Source: Phytophthora hibernalis
Lineage: Eukaryota; Oomycota; Peronosporomycetes; Peronosporales; Peronosporaceae
Assembly (NCBI GenBank): GCA_012656075.1
Contig: JAAKBF010000007.1
Location: 1,054,001-1,118,000 of the forward strand
Direction of reading: 5' to 3'
DNA: 64,000 bases
Shown: piece after piece, positions 42,692-52,350 of the stretch
How positions within the stretch are numbered: the stretch's first letter is position 1
Layout: each line of letters opens with the position of its first letter
Translations under genes and position numbers: made by a program
The notes under the pieces: model-generated
What the model was told of the DNA's origin: nothing
What the model saw: the letters and a program-made list of their open reading frames with translations, nothing else
The model's database searches: none

Positions 42692-44816
42692 ATGCTCGCT
42701 CGCCGCCTGTTCCGCTCGGCGTCCGCCCGCGCCGCCACCCCGCGCCTGCTGCACCGCCCGACGCCCATCTCCTTCCGGTCCTTCTCCATGATCGTGCACG
42801 AGTCCCCGCACCCGGAGGTGGCCATCCCGGACAAGACCATCTGGGACATCGTGGGCGACCAGCTCAGCGTCCACGCGGACAAGCCGGCCTTCATCTGCGG
42901 CCTCACACACGAGCAGCTGTCCTTCCAGCAGCTGCACGAGCGCGCAAGAAGATTCGCAATTGCGCTCGCCAGAGACGGCGTCAAGAAAGGAGACGTACGT
43001 TGATAATTGGAGAAATTTAGTGTCTACAAGCATGGACAAGACTGACGTTCTTGTGGCTCTGCAGGCAGTCATCGTACACTCTTTCAACTGTCTGGACTAC
43101 CCCGTGGTGGTGCTCGGTGTGTTATTTGTAATGTTAGACGGGTATAAGGACGGATTGCTGACATCGTTCCGGTGCTGCAGCGCTCACGTCACTGGGTGCA
43201 GTGTGCTCCCCACGTCGCCCATGTTCCTGCCTGACGAACTGGCGGTGCAGGTCAAGGCGGCCAAGGCTAACTACATCATCACGCACAAGGAGCTCGAGAA
43301 GACGGCGGTCGAGGCTGCCAGACTGTGTAATGTCGACAAGAAGTGCATCTACACCATGGGTCACAGCCAAGAGGCAGGAGAAAACCTCAAGAGCATCGAG
43401 TGAGTCTTTCATTGATGGGGTGGAGAACGTGATGGGTAGGGTGCTGACTGTTCCCTTTGTTTTGTGTCGCAGTGAGCTGACTCAACACGATGACAGCACT
43501 TTTCAGTTCGAGAAGATCGACCCGCAAAGCAGCGTCTTGCTGCCGTTCTCGAGCGGAACGACGGGTGTCCCTAAGGTACATGAGTGCTGATTACCAGATA
43601 GGGTGTCTTGTTGAGCTGTCCAATCTCACCTTGTTTGCGATGGTACTTTAGGGCGTTGCGTTGAGCGCGAAGAACATCCTGTCGAACGCACTTCAGGTCG
43701 ACCACGTCGAGGATCTGGGCGGATACTCGCTCGGCCTGTTGCCGTTTTTCCACATTTACGGCATGATGTTGATGCATCTGGCACTGTACCAGGGTGCTGC
43801 CAATGTGGTCCTGCCTCGATTTGACCCTGAGACTTTCCTGAAAGCGCTGTCAACCTACAAGGTAAAGCGCAGTATGTTTGGATATCTTACTTGCTTGCAC
43901 ACGGTTGCTGATCGTTCGTCGATGCTTCTGATTGCAAACTGTAGATCCGAGCGGCGCACATTGCTCCTCCCGTTGCACTCTTCCTTGCCCACCACCCTCT
44001 GGTTGAGAAGTACGACATCTCGTCGACTGAATTCCTCGTGTCGGGAGGCGCACCGATGGGTAAGGAGGTGGAGAACCTTGTCAAGGACCGCTTGAAGGTC
44101 ACTGTGAAGCAAGCATACGGCATGACTGAAGCCTCGCCGGCTGTCAACTATACTGAGGACGCCTTTCGCAAGCCGGTAAGAGTGGTGTTGATCTCTAGAA
44201 TTCCTGCGAAGTTGACATGACTAATAACACCGATCTTTGACCGCAACAGGGGAGTGTTGGCCGTTTGCTGCCGAACACTCAGCTTCGCGTGAAATGCACC
44301 GCCACCGACAAGGACCTGCCTGTGGGCGAGCACGGAGAATTGCTGTACAAGGGCCCGCAAGTTATGCTCGGCTACTCGAATAATGCTGAGGCGAACAAGA
44401 GCGTGTTCACCGAAAGCCGCTTCTTGCGCACTGGTGACATCGGCTACATTGACGACGACGGCTTCGTGTTCATCGTAGATCGCGTGAAGGAGTTGATCAA
44501 GTACAAGGGCCACCAAGTGGCGCCAGCCGAATTGGAGGACGTGCTGAACCACCACCCGCAGATTTCTGATGCCTGCTGCGTCCGAGGCAAGGACGCCTTT
44601 GGTGAGGAGATTCCCAAGGCGTACGTGGTGTTGAAGGACCCCACGAATGCTGCTAAGCTCACGGGGGAAGATGTGATGGACTTTGTCGCCTCGAAGGTTG
44701 CCCCTTTCAAAAAGGTGCGCCAGATAGAGTTCATCGACGCTATCCCGAAAAGCGCTACCGGCAAGATTCTTCGACGTGAGCTTCAGGTTTTGAGAACCAG
44801 AACCAAGAAAAAGTGA
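42692..44816 (+). CDS. 4-coumarate-CoA-ligase-like acyl-CoA synthetase
   Basis: ANL-family adenylate-forming ligase: activates a carboxylate with ATP and transfers it to CoA. Seven exons with good GT-AG joins: 42692-42994, 43065-43116, 43181-43399, 43473-43575, 43652-43861, 43945-44175 and 44250-44816. Motifs: SSGTTGVPK (ATP-binding loop, end of exon 4), HIYGMMLM, VSGGAPMGKEV, QAYGMTEASP, TGDIGYIDDDGFVFIVDRVKELIKY split into TGDIGYID and VDRVKELIK, and the C-terminal Lys in PKSATGKILRREL. The Arg-rich first 30 residues suggest mitochondrial import; there is no peroxisomal SKL (ends TKKK). One C is missing near 43211 (VCS|PTSPMF). Substrate not predictable from sequence. Confidence 0.85.
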
Positions 44817-44934
44817 ACGCAGCCTGAGAAGTTAGTCTGTGTGGTTTTGCAAATAATCGTCGTACATGTATCAAAGATCACAGCGGCGTAAAACATAATC
44901 GAGTACAGTCATCCCTTTCGGGCCCTTCATGCAC

Positions 44935-46364
44935 CTACATACCTGGTTGACGCCTCAGGAAATCCAACAAAGCAGCGTTCACCTGGTTCGACTGGCTCAG
45001 AGCCTGCTGCAGGCCGCGAATGGCTTCATTCGACTGCTCCACTACGTGCTTCATGCCCTCCATGGATTGGGCCATCTCGCTCTGTGAGGTTTGAATAGTC
45101 TCCAGCTTCAGCGCAACATCACTGCTGATCGGCGGCACAACTGCTGGATTGAAACCAACAAGACGAGATTCTTGGTGGACTGTCGAGGCTTCCAGAGGAG
45201 CCACCCTTCTTCTCTTTGAAGCTTCCTCAGAGCGTAGAGGCGAATAAGTCTGCTGAGTTACCGGAAGTTGTGCTTCAAGTGGTGAATACCCGGGAGCTGG
45301 CAGCACAGGGTCAGACTGCATAGGAACTGCCTGTATAGGGGTCGTCTGAAAAGAGACTGGCTGCACAAGCGCCGGCTGAAAAGGCACCGACAGCAACGAA
45401 GCAGGCTGCACAGGAGCTAACTGCGTAGCTTGACTGGTAGTTTCTTCTGTCACGACAACCTCGTCGTCATCCACACCCACACTCGGACTCTGAGGCGCTC
45501 GATCTCCAAAGTACTCGGCCAGCATATCCCAGAAGCGCGGGTAGGTCACGAGCTTGTCCGGATCTCTCGCTGCGGTTTCCTCATCAGCTCGTACGCGCAC
45601 ATACTGGTCGCGCAAGTACCTGAACTTGGCCCGCAATTGAGACACCGTGACCGCCTCGTTGTTCCTCTCGTTGAACTCCTTCTGGACGATCTCCCACAGC
45701 TCTCGCTGCTGGGACTGGTGCTCCGCCTCCTCGAACTGCGCGCCGTGCTTGACGACTCTCTGTATCAGCAGCGACTCCATCAGGATGTTCGTCCACGCCA
45801 TCCTGTCCGGGTTCTTGACCTTCTCCTCGGACGTCTCCTTCTTCACCGGACGCCACACGTGCTGTCTGGGCGGCGGCGGCGCGTCGACACTAAGCAGAAA
45901 GTTACCGCGCGCCACCGCTTTACCGGTACGTACCAGGTCCCTGGCGCGGTACACGAGCCGCACCTGTTTGTCCAATGACACCCCGTGACGCTCCAGTATG
46001 AGCGCCACGAGCGATTCAATAGAGGCCTTGGGGTGGCCTGCACAGCCGCCATGAATGCCGGCAGCTCAGCGATCTGCCGTGTAGTGAGGCGGGTCTTGGA
46101 GTCGCACGTGTCCGAGTGTACCAGCTGCATGGACGCGATGTACCACTTGCCGTACTTCTTGTCCTGCAGGCGTTGGCGGTAGATCTGCACGAAGAAGGCG
46201 CACGGCTGCTCCGACGCGCACACCAGGCGCCGGTCCGAGCCGCTCGCGCGCTCCACGCGCACCGACTTGTTCGTACTCAGCGCATAGTCCTGCACGGCGA
46301 ACACGCCCTCCGGTCCTGTGTCGAACGCCAGTCCGTCCTCCAACGGCGCACTGAAGAGACTCAT
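44935..46364 (-). CDS. MuDR/FAR1-like N-terminus plus SANT/MADF-like DNA-binding protein
   Basis: ATG at 46364. The N-terminal 170 residues resemble the DNA-binding start of Mutator transposases and FAR1 proteins (RRLVCASEQPCAFFVQIYRQ, WYIASMQLVHSDTCDSKTR, then VSLDKQVRLVYRARD). After it comes a Myb/SANT- or MADF-like trihelix (MAWTNILMESLLIQRVVKHG ... LRAKFRYLRDQYVRVR ... YPRFWDMLAEYFG). The C-terminal half has a degenerate VQP/PxS repeat and a final coiled coil. One missing C in a CCCC run near 46031 separates the two raw frames; restoring phase is required for continuity. No transposase core follows, so this may be a domesticated, transposon-derived transcription factor. Divergent from the DUF1348 gene, 124 bp apart. 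Confidence 0.65.
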
Positions 46365-46426
46365 CTCACGCAGGAAGGCGTAGCAACCACGAAAATGACA
46401 GAACCTGGTGAGAAATTAAGATGGGG

Positions 46427-46464
46427 TGTGGTGCACATCAGATACCATTAAAATGTGGTGCACA
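46427..46464. promoter_or_regulatory. Repeated TGTGGTGCACA motif in a divergent promoter
   Basis: The 11-bp word TGTGGTGCACA occurs at 46427-46437 and 46454-46464 in the 124-bp spacer between two divergent genes; the second copy continues as GTGGTGCACACCA, a near palindrome. The spacing (27 bp start to start) and position suggest a transcription factor site. No factor is assigned. Confidence 0.4.
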
Positions 46465-46488
46465 CCATGTTGACGATCCAATCTGATT

Positions 46489-47066
46489 ATGGCCAACGCT
46501 TCTTCGACCTCGATGCTGTTACGTCGATTGACGGGACCTCGCCTCATGGCTGCCACAGCGTCGCAGAACGGGTTTGGAGCTCGGAGTATGAGCCAGGAGG
46601 CCACGCGCCCGCCGGTGCCTCCGTTCACGCGCGAGTCCGCGGCGATTAAAGTCCGTGCGGCCGAAGACGCGTGGAACTCGCGGGATCCGAGCCGAGTGGC
46701 GCTCGCGTACACGGCCGACAGCGCGTGGCGCAACCGCTCCGAGTTTGTGACGGGAGGTCGGAGATCGAGGCCTTTTTGACGCGCAAGTGGGCGAATGAGA
46801 CGCAGTACCGACTCATCAAGGAGCTCTTCGCCTTCGATGGCAACCGCATCGCCGTGCGCTTCGCCTACGAGTGGCTGGACGTCGAGAAGCAGCAGTGGAT
46901 CCGCGCGTACGGCAACGAGAACTGGGAGTTCGACGCGCAGGGCTTCATGGCGAAGCGCTTCGCCTGCATCAACGACCTCCCGATCGACGAGAGCGACCGC
47001 CGCTTCCACTGGCCGCAAGGCCGCCGTCCCGATGACCACCCGGGTCTCAGTGAACTCGGACTGTAG
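46489..47066 (+). CDS. DUF1348 / NTF2-like (SnoaL-like) family protein
   Basis: ATG at 46489. After a 45-residue N-terminal extension rich in Arg/Ser/Ala (possible mitochondrial presequence) the conserved family core appears: VRAAEDAWNSRDPSRVALAY, WRNRSEF, then in the next frame FLTRKWANETQYRLIKELFA, RIAVRFAYEWLD, GNENWEFDAQGFM, DDHPGLSELGL at the end. The frame change near 46753 falls at a position where the family has G-R-x-x-I and is explained by one lost base. About 190 residues, of which about 150 are the domain. The family has an NTF2-like fold and no established biochemical role. Confidence 0.8.
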
Positions 47067-47425
47067 GCTGGAGCTCCAATAGTTGCTGTAATTGTCTTGA
47101 TTGAAATTCAGCTATAAGTCACCGTCTCGTCGCTTGAAGTCTGATTTCGAAGATCCCGTTTCCGCTCGGAGGCTTTCACAGTGTAGAACAAGACCTCGGA
47201 GTCCATGTGGAGCAGTAAGAAAATCGTGTCTCGTATGCGAGACGTGACTTTGGTCTATTTTTAGTCCAGCCAATCACAACATAGCCGTCACAGCAGTCAT
47301 TCTCGGATTGGCCAAAAATACACTCGCACTGAACCGCCTCTTCCTGACAGAAACGCTAAAGTGGTCACACTCAAAAGCCCAAGAAGAAGCAGCTTCTCCA
47401 GCCTTACGCTCAACGCCCGCCAGCC

Positions 47426-47925
47426 ATGGCCACCATCTACAGCGGCGTGCCGTCCTCGCGCTTCCCGTTCTCCGCGCACACGCACTACACGTCCAACGCG
47501 GACGCCGCGGCGCAGATCCAGCTGCAGCACCTGCGGTACGGCGGGGGTTACGCGCTGGACAACCAAATGGACGTCTCTGCGCCGTCCCTCGCGCCTCCAG
47601 GAGCCACGTTGGGGCTTCTCAGCAAACACCAGCAGCTGTACGCCGAGTCCAGCTCCATGCGCCTGTCGTCACCCGTCTACAGCAGTAACCAGTACATGCA
47701 GTCCATGATGAGCAAGATGTACCAGCCCCATCCGCCCCCATGGACATGCCCCTGCAGCACCAGATGCAGCAGTCAGACGTGCTGCTCGTGTCGCCCGGCG
47801 TCCCTACGCCCGTAGAGCTGTCTATTTATGAGGTCAAGCAGCCCACAGGCTTCCTGCACGTGACCGTGGGCAACCAGACCGTCGAGTTCCTGGACGGCGT
47901 GGCCAACATGCCGCAGAAGCGGTAG
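47426..47925 (+). CDS. Small protein of unknown function
   Basis: ATG at 47426. The first frame is rich in Ser/Gln/Pro/Tyr and ends in a CCCCC run near 47739; the second frame continues with MDMPLQHQMQQSDVLLVSPG and closes with FLHVTVGNQTVEFLDGVANM before the stop at 47925. One missing C explains the shift, giving about 166 residues. I recognise no family. The conserved-looking part is the last 50 residues. Confidence 0.6.
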
Positions 47926-48330
47926 AGGCTTGGCACGTGACCGCATCCCGCGACTAAAAGACGGGCCGTGTTCCCTCTCCGATATCCCAAGCCGCCAAGT
48001 AGTGAAGTGGACGCCCTCTTGAGATTCTGACTGCACCCACCTCTCCAAGAATCTCCAGAGCAAGCGTCGAAATGAGGTGGCGGAGCGCTATAGAAACTCT
48101 TCTCGTCCGTGTCATCGTGGTGTATTGCGTCAAGTTCCCAAAGCCGGCCAGAGGCAGCTAGCTTTTCCTTCCGTGTGTATTTTATCGGCAGCTCGAGCCT
48201 CTTGCCAACAGCCTGTACTTCTGCATTTGACCAGCTTTTCAATTTAACAAGACGAAGTTTTGCTTTCCAACACGTAGCTCTCTTGCTCTATTCAAGTTAC
48301 AGCACTTGTAAGCGTTAGTCTAACCATCAT

Positions 48331-48990
48331 CTACGGTTCCGATTGAAGAGCAGCAGCTACGACCTTGGGCTGCGGCGTTGGAACCTTAATGCCGCGTGCT
48401 AATAGACGACTGGTGATTGTCCCGTGCTCGAACACGAGTCCACCGACCTCTGCGTCGTCTTCGAGAATGAGGATGCCGTCGCTCTCGTCCGCCAGCCCGA
48501 GCTCCGCCTCTGAGCAGATCATGCCCTGCGAGACTTCTCCACGCAGCTTGGACTTCTTGATCTTCAGCTTCTTCCTGCACGTCAAAACAGACACAGTCAG
48601 TTGCTGCAAAAAGCAGTGGAACTAACAGCGTTCGTACAGTTCGCCGCTCTCAGGTTCCTTGATGGCCAATCTGGTGCCCACTTTGGCCACTGGAACCCGT
48701 GCGCCTTTGCAAACATTAGACGCACCACAGATGATCTGCAGCAGGTTCTCCTTGTCCCCAATGTTTACGGCACAGACGTTCAGGCGGTCCGCCTGTGGGT
48801 GCGGATGCAGGTCCATGATCTCGCCTACGACCAGCGTATTCCACGTCGTCTCCACTACAGGCTGTTGCTGCGGGTTCTTCTTCTCAGCGACTGGAGCTGC
48901 TGCTTCACTGGCCGAAGAGCTGAAGGCTTCGAATTGACTGCGAAGGCCCCGGAGCGTTGCGGCGCGGCATCGAAGCGAACGGAGCAACAT
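48331..48990 (-). CDS. tRNA-binding (EMAPII/ARC1P-like OB-fold) protein
   Basis: Two exons: 48990-48638 and 48574-48331, joined as GAACT|GTACGA...GTGCAG|GAAG, giving a 198-residue protein. The first 45 residues are Arg/Leu/Ser-rich (MLLRSLRCRAATLRGLRSQF), compatible with a mitochondrial presequence. The domain has VVGEIMDLHPHPQADRLNVC, LLQIICGASNV, VPVAKVGTRL and VSQGMICSEAELGL, as in AIMP1/EMAPII, Arc1p and the C-termini of some tRNA synthetases. It lacks the EMAPII extension. Expected role: delivering tRNA to a synthetase or complex, perhaps in the mitochondrion. Confidence 0.85.
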
Positions 48991-49173
48991 GATGAGCGGC
49001 CAAGAGTGACAAGATGACGAATGATGGGTTCCCGAATTTTGGGTTCCCGAAAATTGGAAACTGCGATTTGTCATGTGTGTAGTTGAGTCTCAGACGTGTT
49101 ATTAGAAGTGGCGGAAAGCCATGGAAAGTAGTTTGGCACGGACGACATTTCGTTCTCTTTGCTCCTCCATCGT

Positions 49174-50522
49174 CTAAGCGCGTGCGAATGTTCTGCCGGT
49201 GAAGGTCTTCTTCTGGGTCTTGGACTGGTCCTTCTCGGGACTGGCACGGTTCAGCACTGCAGCACAACGGATACGGCGTTAGGTACATGGAGCGGTAGGA
49301 TACGTAATATAAAAGTCGAATACAAACCTTGCAGCAGCAGGTCCACGCGCTTTCGCATGCGGATGTGCAGGTACGTCTTCGATGCCTTGATGTGGTAGTG
49401 CAGGTAGTTCCTCAGACCCTGCACAAGCGTTGCGGCCTTGATACGCTTCTCGGTCGTGTCCACGTGCGTGGGGAAGATGGCGAGACTCAGGTAACCGACC
49501 AGGTCCGACGAGTTGCGTAGGCCGGGGGCACCGCGCAGCTCAAGCGGCGGGTCCTTACCAAAAGCGACAGGCGGTGCGTTGTTCACCGTGCGTCGCGTGT
49601 CCACAAATTCCTGCAACAAAATGACAAAGCATCACGGCTTAATACTCCACACCCAAATGTGTGCTTGGCTTAAGGTAACTTCATCAAAAGCATACCTGCA
49701 GGAACACACGCGCAATCGCCTGATCGGTCTTGTCTTCGAAGCAGACCGAGTACACAATGACGATACGATCTGCTTGCGGGAGCACATAGATCGTCTCGTT
49801 ACGACGGTATGGGATCTGCACCGGGCCGAGGGTGCTCGCGTTGCCGCTCTGAAGCGCCTCAAAGCACTGTTCGAACGGAGCGCCCAGAATGTTGCGCTTT
49901 AGGACCGATATGCGTTCAATGAAGGAAGCTACAGATTAAAACAGTTCAATACCAACTTCAACCACCAACAATCACAACCCAAAATCAACCACACGCACCT
50001 GCATTGGCCGGGGTGATCACGTCCACGTTGACCTGCAGGGAAAGTCAAAGCCCGCCTTGGCGGCGACGAGCTGGAACTCTGGGTACGTCACGGCGAACAT
50101 CTGCTTGGCACCCAGTCTAAAAGCACACCGTCAGCACTCCAGTCTCCACTCTACCGTAAACTAAGTAGTTGAGCTCACCCCTCCAGCGTCTTGTAGGGCG
50201 GGTAGGCCATGGAGATCGTCAGCAGGTTGTCTGCGATCGACAGGCTATACTGCACATCTGCACAAAATACTCCAGCATCAGCCCAATTGCAATTGCAATA
50301 CAGTATACCCTCTCAATTGTGTTCATGCTCTCACCGTCAAAGTCGCACAGTTGGATCTCCAGCGGTTCAACAGGGCGAGGAGCTCTGCACTCAGTCACAA
50401 ACGATCAAAAATCAGTACACCGACTGCATACAATCCCCCAATACCATCTCCACGCACTTCTCCCCCAGACGTCCCTGCAGCACCTCCTTGATGATCTTGT
50501 TCTCCGACTCGAGGAACAGCAT
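49174..50522 (-). CDS. ARPC2: Arp2/3 complex subunit 2 (p34-Arc)
   Basis: A multi-exon minus-strand gene. Start ATG at 50522 (MLFLESENKIIKEVLQGRLG). Later exons give SLSIADNLLTISMAYPPYKT (about 50180-50255), MFAVTYPEFQLVAAKAGFDF (about 50045-50105), then NILGAPFEQCFEALQSG through RIVIVYSVCFEDKTDQAIAR (49690-49900), EFVDTRRTVNNAPPVAFGKD and LRNYLHYHIKASKTYLHIRM (49330-49610), and a last exon VLNRASPEKDQSK ... TFTGRTFARA to the stop at 49174. These match ARPC2 in order and in the C-terminal K-T-x-TGRTF signature. It forms the structural core of the Arp2/3 actin-nucleating complex with ARPC4. Six or more exons of typical short-intron style; the exon at about 50000-50105 also appears to have lost one base. 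Confidence 0.88.
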
Positions 50523-50718
50523 GGCAGACACTCTCCTCTCACTCGTGTTCCCAGATGCGAAATGGCCCATCGCTCCTCGTCAAAAAACCTGCGGTACCGT
50601 AATCAGGGTACAAAGCTGTCGCAGCCTCTCCTCAGAAATACTCAGACTAAAGTCTGCATTTCGACCAATCCGAGCGCAGCAATCGGAAAACCTCTTCAGT
50701 CACATCACGAGCAGCTCA

Positions 50719-52165
50719 ATGTCGACGCGTCCGCCGCTGGCGGCGACCATGGCGTCCATGAGCCTCGCGAGCGGCCTTGGGGAGCTCGAGTACGGCGTAT
50801 ACGGCCGCGTTCTCTTCTGTGGACAGCTGGAGAAGCGCCGCGACGGAGCTGTGCGTGGAGGTTGGGCTTCGCGCCTCTTCGTCCTCACACCCGAGACGCT
50901 GCACTACTACCGTAAAGCCACCGAGTTTGAGCTGCTGGGAGAGGAGCGCGGCCACGTACGTAGTGCAAACTACTAAAGTACTATTGATATAGATTTACAG
51001 AGGTAGATTCAAACCTCATGCTCTTTTAGATCGCACTGTCCTCCATCACGAGGGTGCGCGCCATGCCGGAGGATGAAGCGCCCTACTCGACGGTAGAACC
51101 AGGCGTAGAACACTACTACCTCGAGATCTGCACGGTTAGTGTGATGCTATGACGTTGGTTGTTGGCTGAAAACTGACTTGGAAATGCTGCTATTTGTTGA
51201 CAGGATGATCGACTCTACTTGATGCGAACCCCGATCCGAGAGGCGTCGACGTGTGAGAGCTGGTCCATCGCAATCGAAGAGCAGCGCAAGGTGCTGCGCT
51301 CCGGGAAGGCGAACCAACGTGAGTGCCCCTCGAGATCCGCCCCCTTTCCGGAGGCGCTGCCCAGCCCCACCTTGTTAGCTCGCAATCATGAGCTTTTCTC
51401 TCATTTCGTAAGTAGGTCGTCTTACGGCGCCGTTGTTTTTTGCCGTGTCGTTGATCTGTTTCGATAGAGTATAAAAGCGTCCTCCTGTTTGCGAACGAAC
51501 AGGAAGCGACCCCGCCGCGGGTAGCCATGGTCTCGGTCGTGCACGCGAGCGAGCGGGACGCGCGGCCGGCGGAGAAGGTGATCAAGCGACGCACCGAGTG
51601 GGGCGAGAAGCTGGACCTCGGCGTGATCCCACAGGGAGGTGCATGCGTCATCCTGCTGCAGGATGGCGGCATTGGCCGTATTGGGACCCAGGCGCTCATG
51701 AGTAGTTGGGACGCCGGTCGTGTCTGCTGGATTGAAGTCACGGATGCCGAGTTCCCCACTGAGATCGAGGTCTCGGTGACGTGCAAGGTTTTATCGCAGG
51801 AAACGAAGTTGAAGTCGCCCAGGCCGCCAAGCGCGCAGGAGAGACTGCCCAAGTGGGTGGAGTGGGCGGACGAAGGCTCCAGTATCGGCTTTCTACTCAT
51901 GTGTCTGTTCGTTCACTTGCTGTATGGCGTGGATGGCTTCCACTGGTCGCACAAGTGCTGCCTCACGGTCGGCGCCGCGCTCGCCATTTCGACGATTCTC
52001 AATGGATCGAGTAGAAATACTTCGACTCCGCCACCCACGCCTAGACACTCGAGCCCGACGAATTTGCTGCCGAAGCTGCAGTTCACCCTCACCGTTCATC
52101 GCTGCCGGATAAAGATGGAGGGCACGGAGTACATTTACCCACAGCCAAGCGTCGACAAGAAGTAG
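50719..52165 (+). CDS. PH-domain protein with C-terminal hydrophobic segment
   Basis: Four exons, 50719-50955, 51030-51134, 51204-51318 and 51468-52165, join in phase to 384 residues. The N-terminal half is a pleckstrin homology domain: GRVLFCGQLEKRRDGAVRGG, RLFVLTPETLHYYRK, then IALSSITRVRAMPED, YLEICTDDRLYLMRTP and a final Trp helix ESWSIAIEEQRK. The middle carries HASERDARPAEKVIKRRTEW and a beta-rich stretch; a hydrophobic region near residues 295-335 (IGFLLMCLFVHLLYGVDGFH...) could anchor it in a membrane. The specific family is not recognised. Likely a phosphoinositide-linked membrane adaptor. It is divergent from ARPC2 (196 bp apart) and convergent with the DSP-FYVE gene. Confidence 0.75.
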
Positions 52166-52350
52166 ACACCGCGTGCTTCGTACTCGTGGATAGAGACGAC
52201 AAGAATATGAGCCGAGTGCGTTGTATACGTGGGTATTCAATGGTAGGCTACTCAGAAGTGAACGAAGCAACGTCAAATAAATTACTTATCCTACCAAGGT
52301 TCTTACGAGTCATTTTTCTAGTGTATAGCTTCGTCTTGGAACGTCAACAA

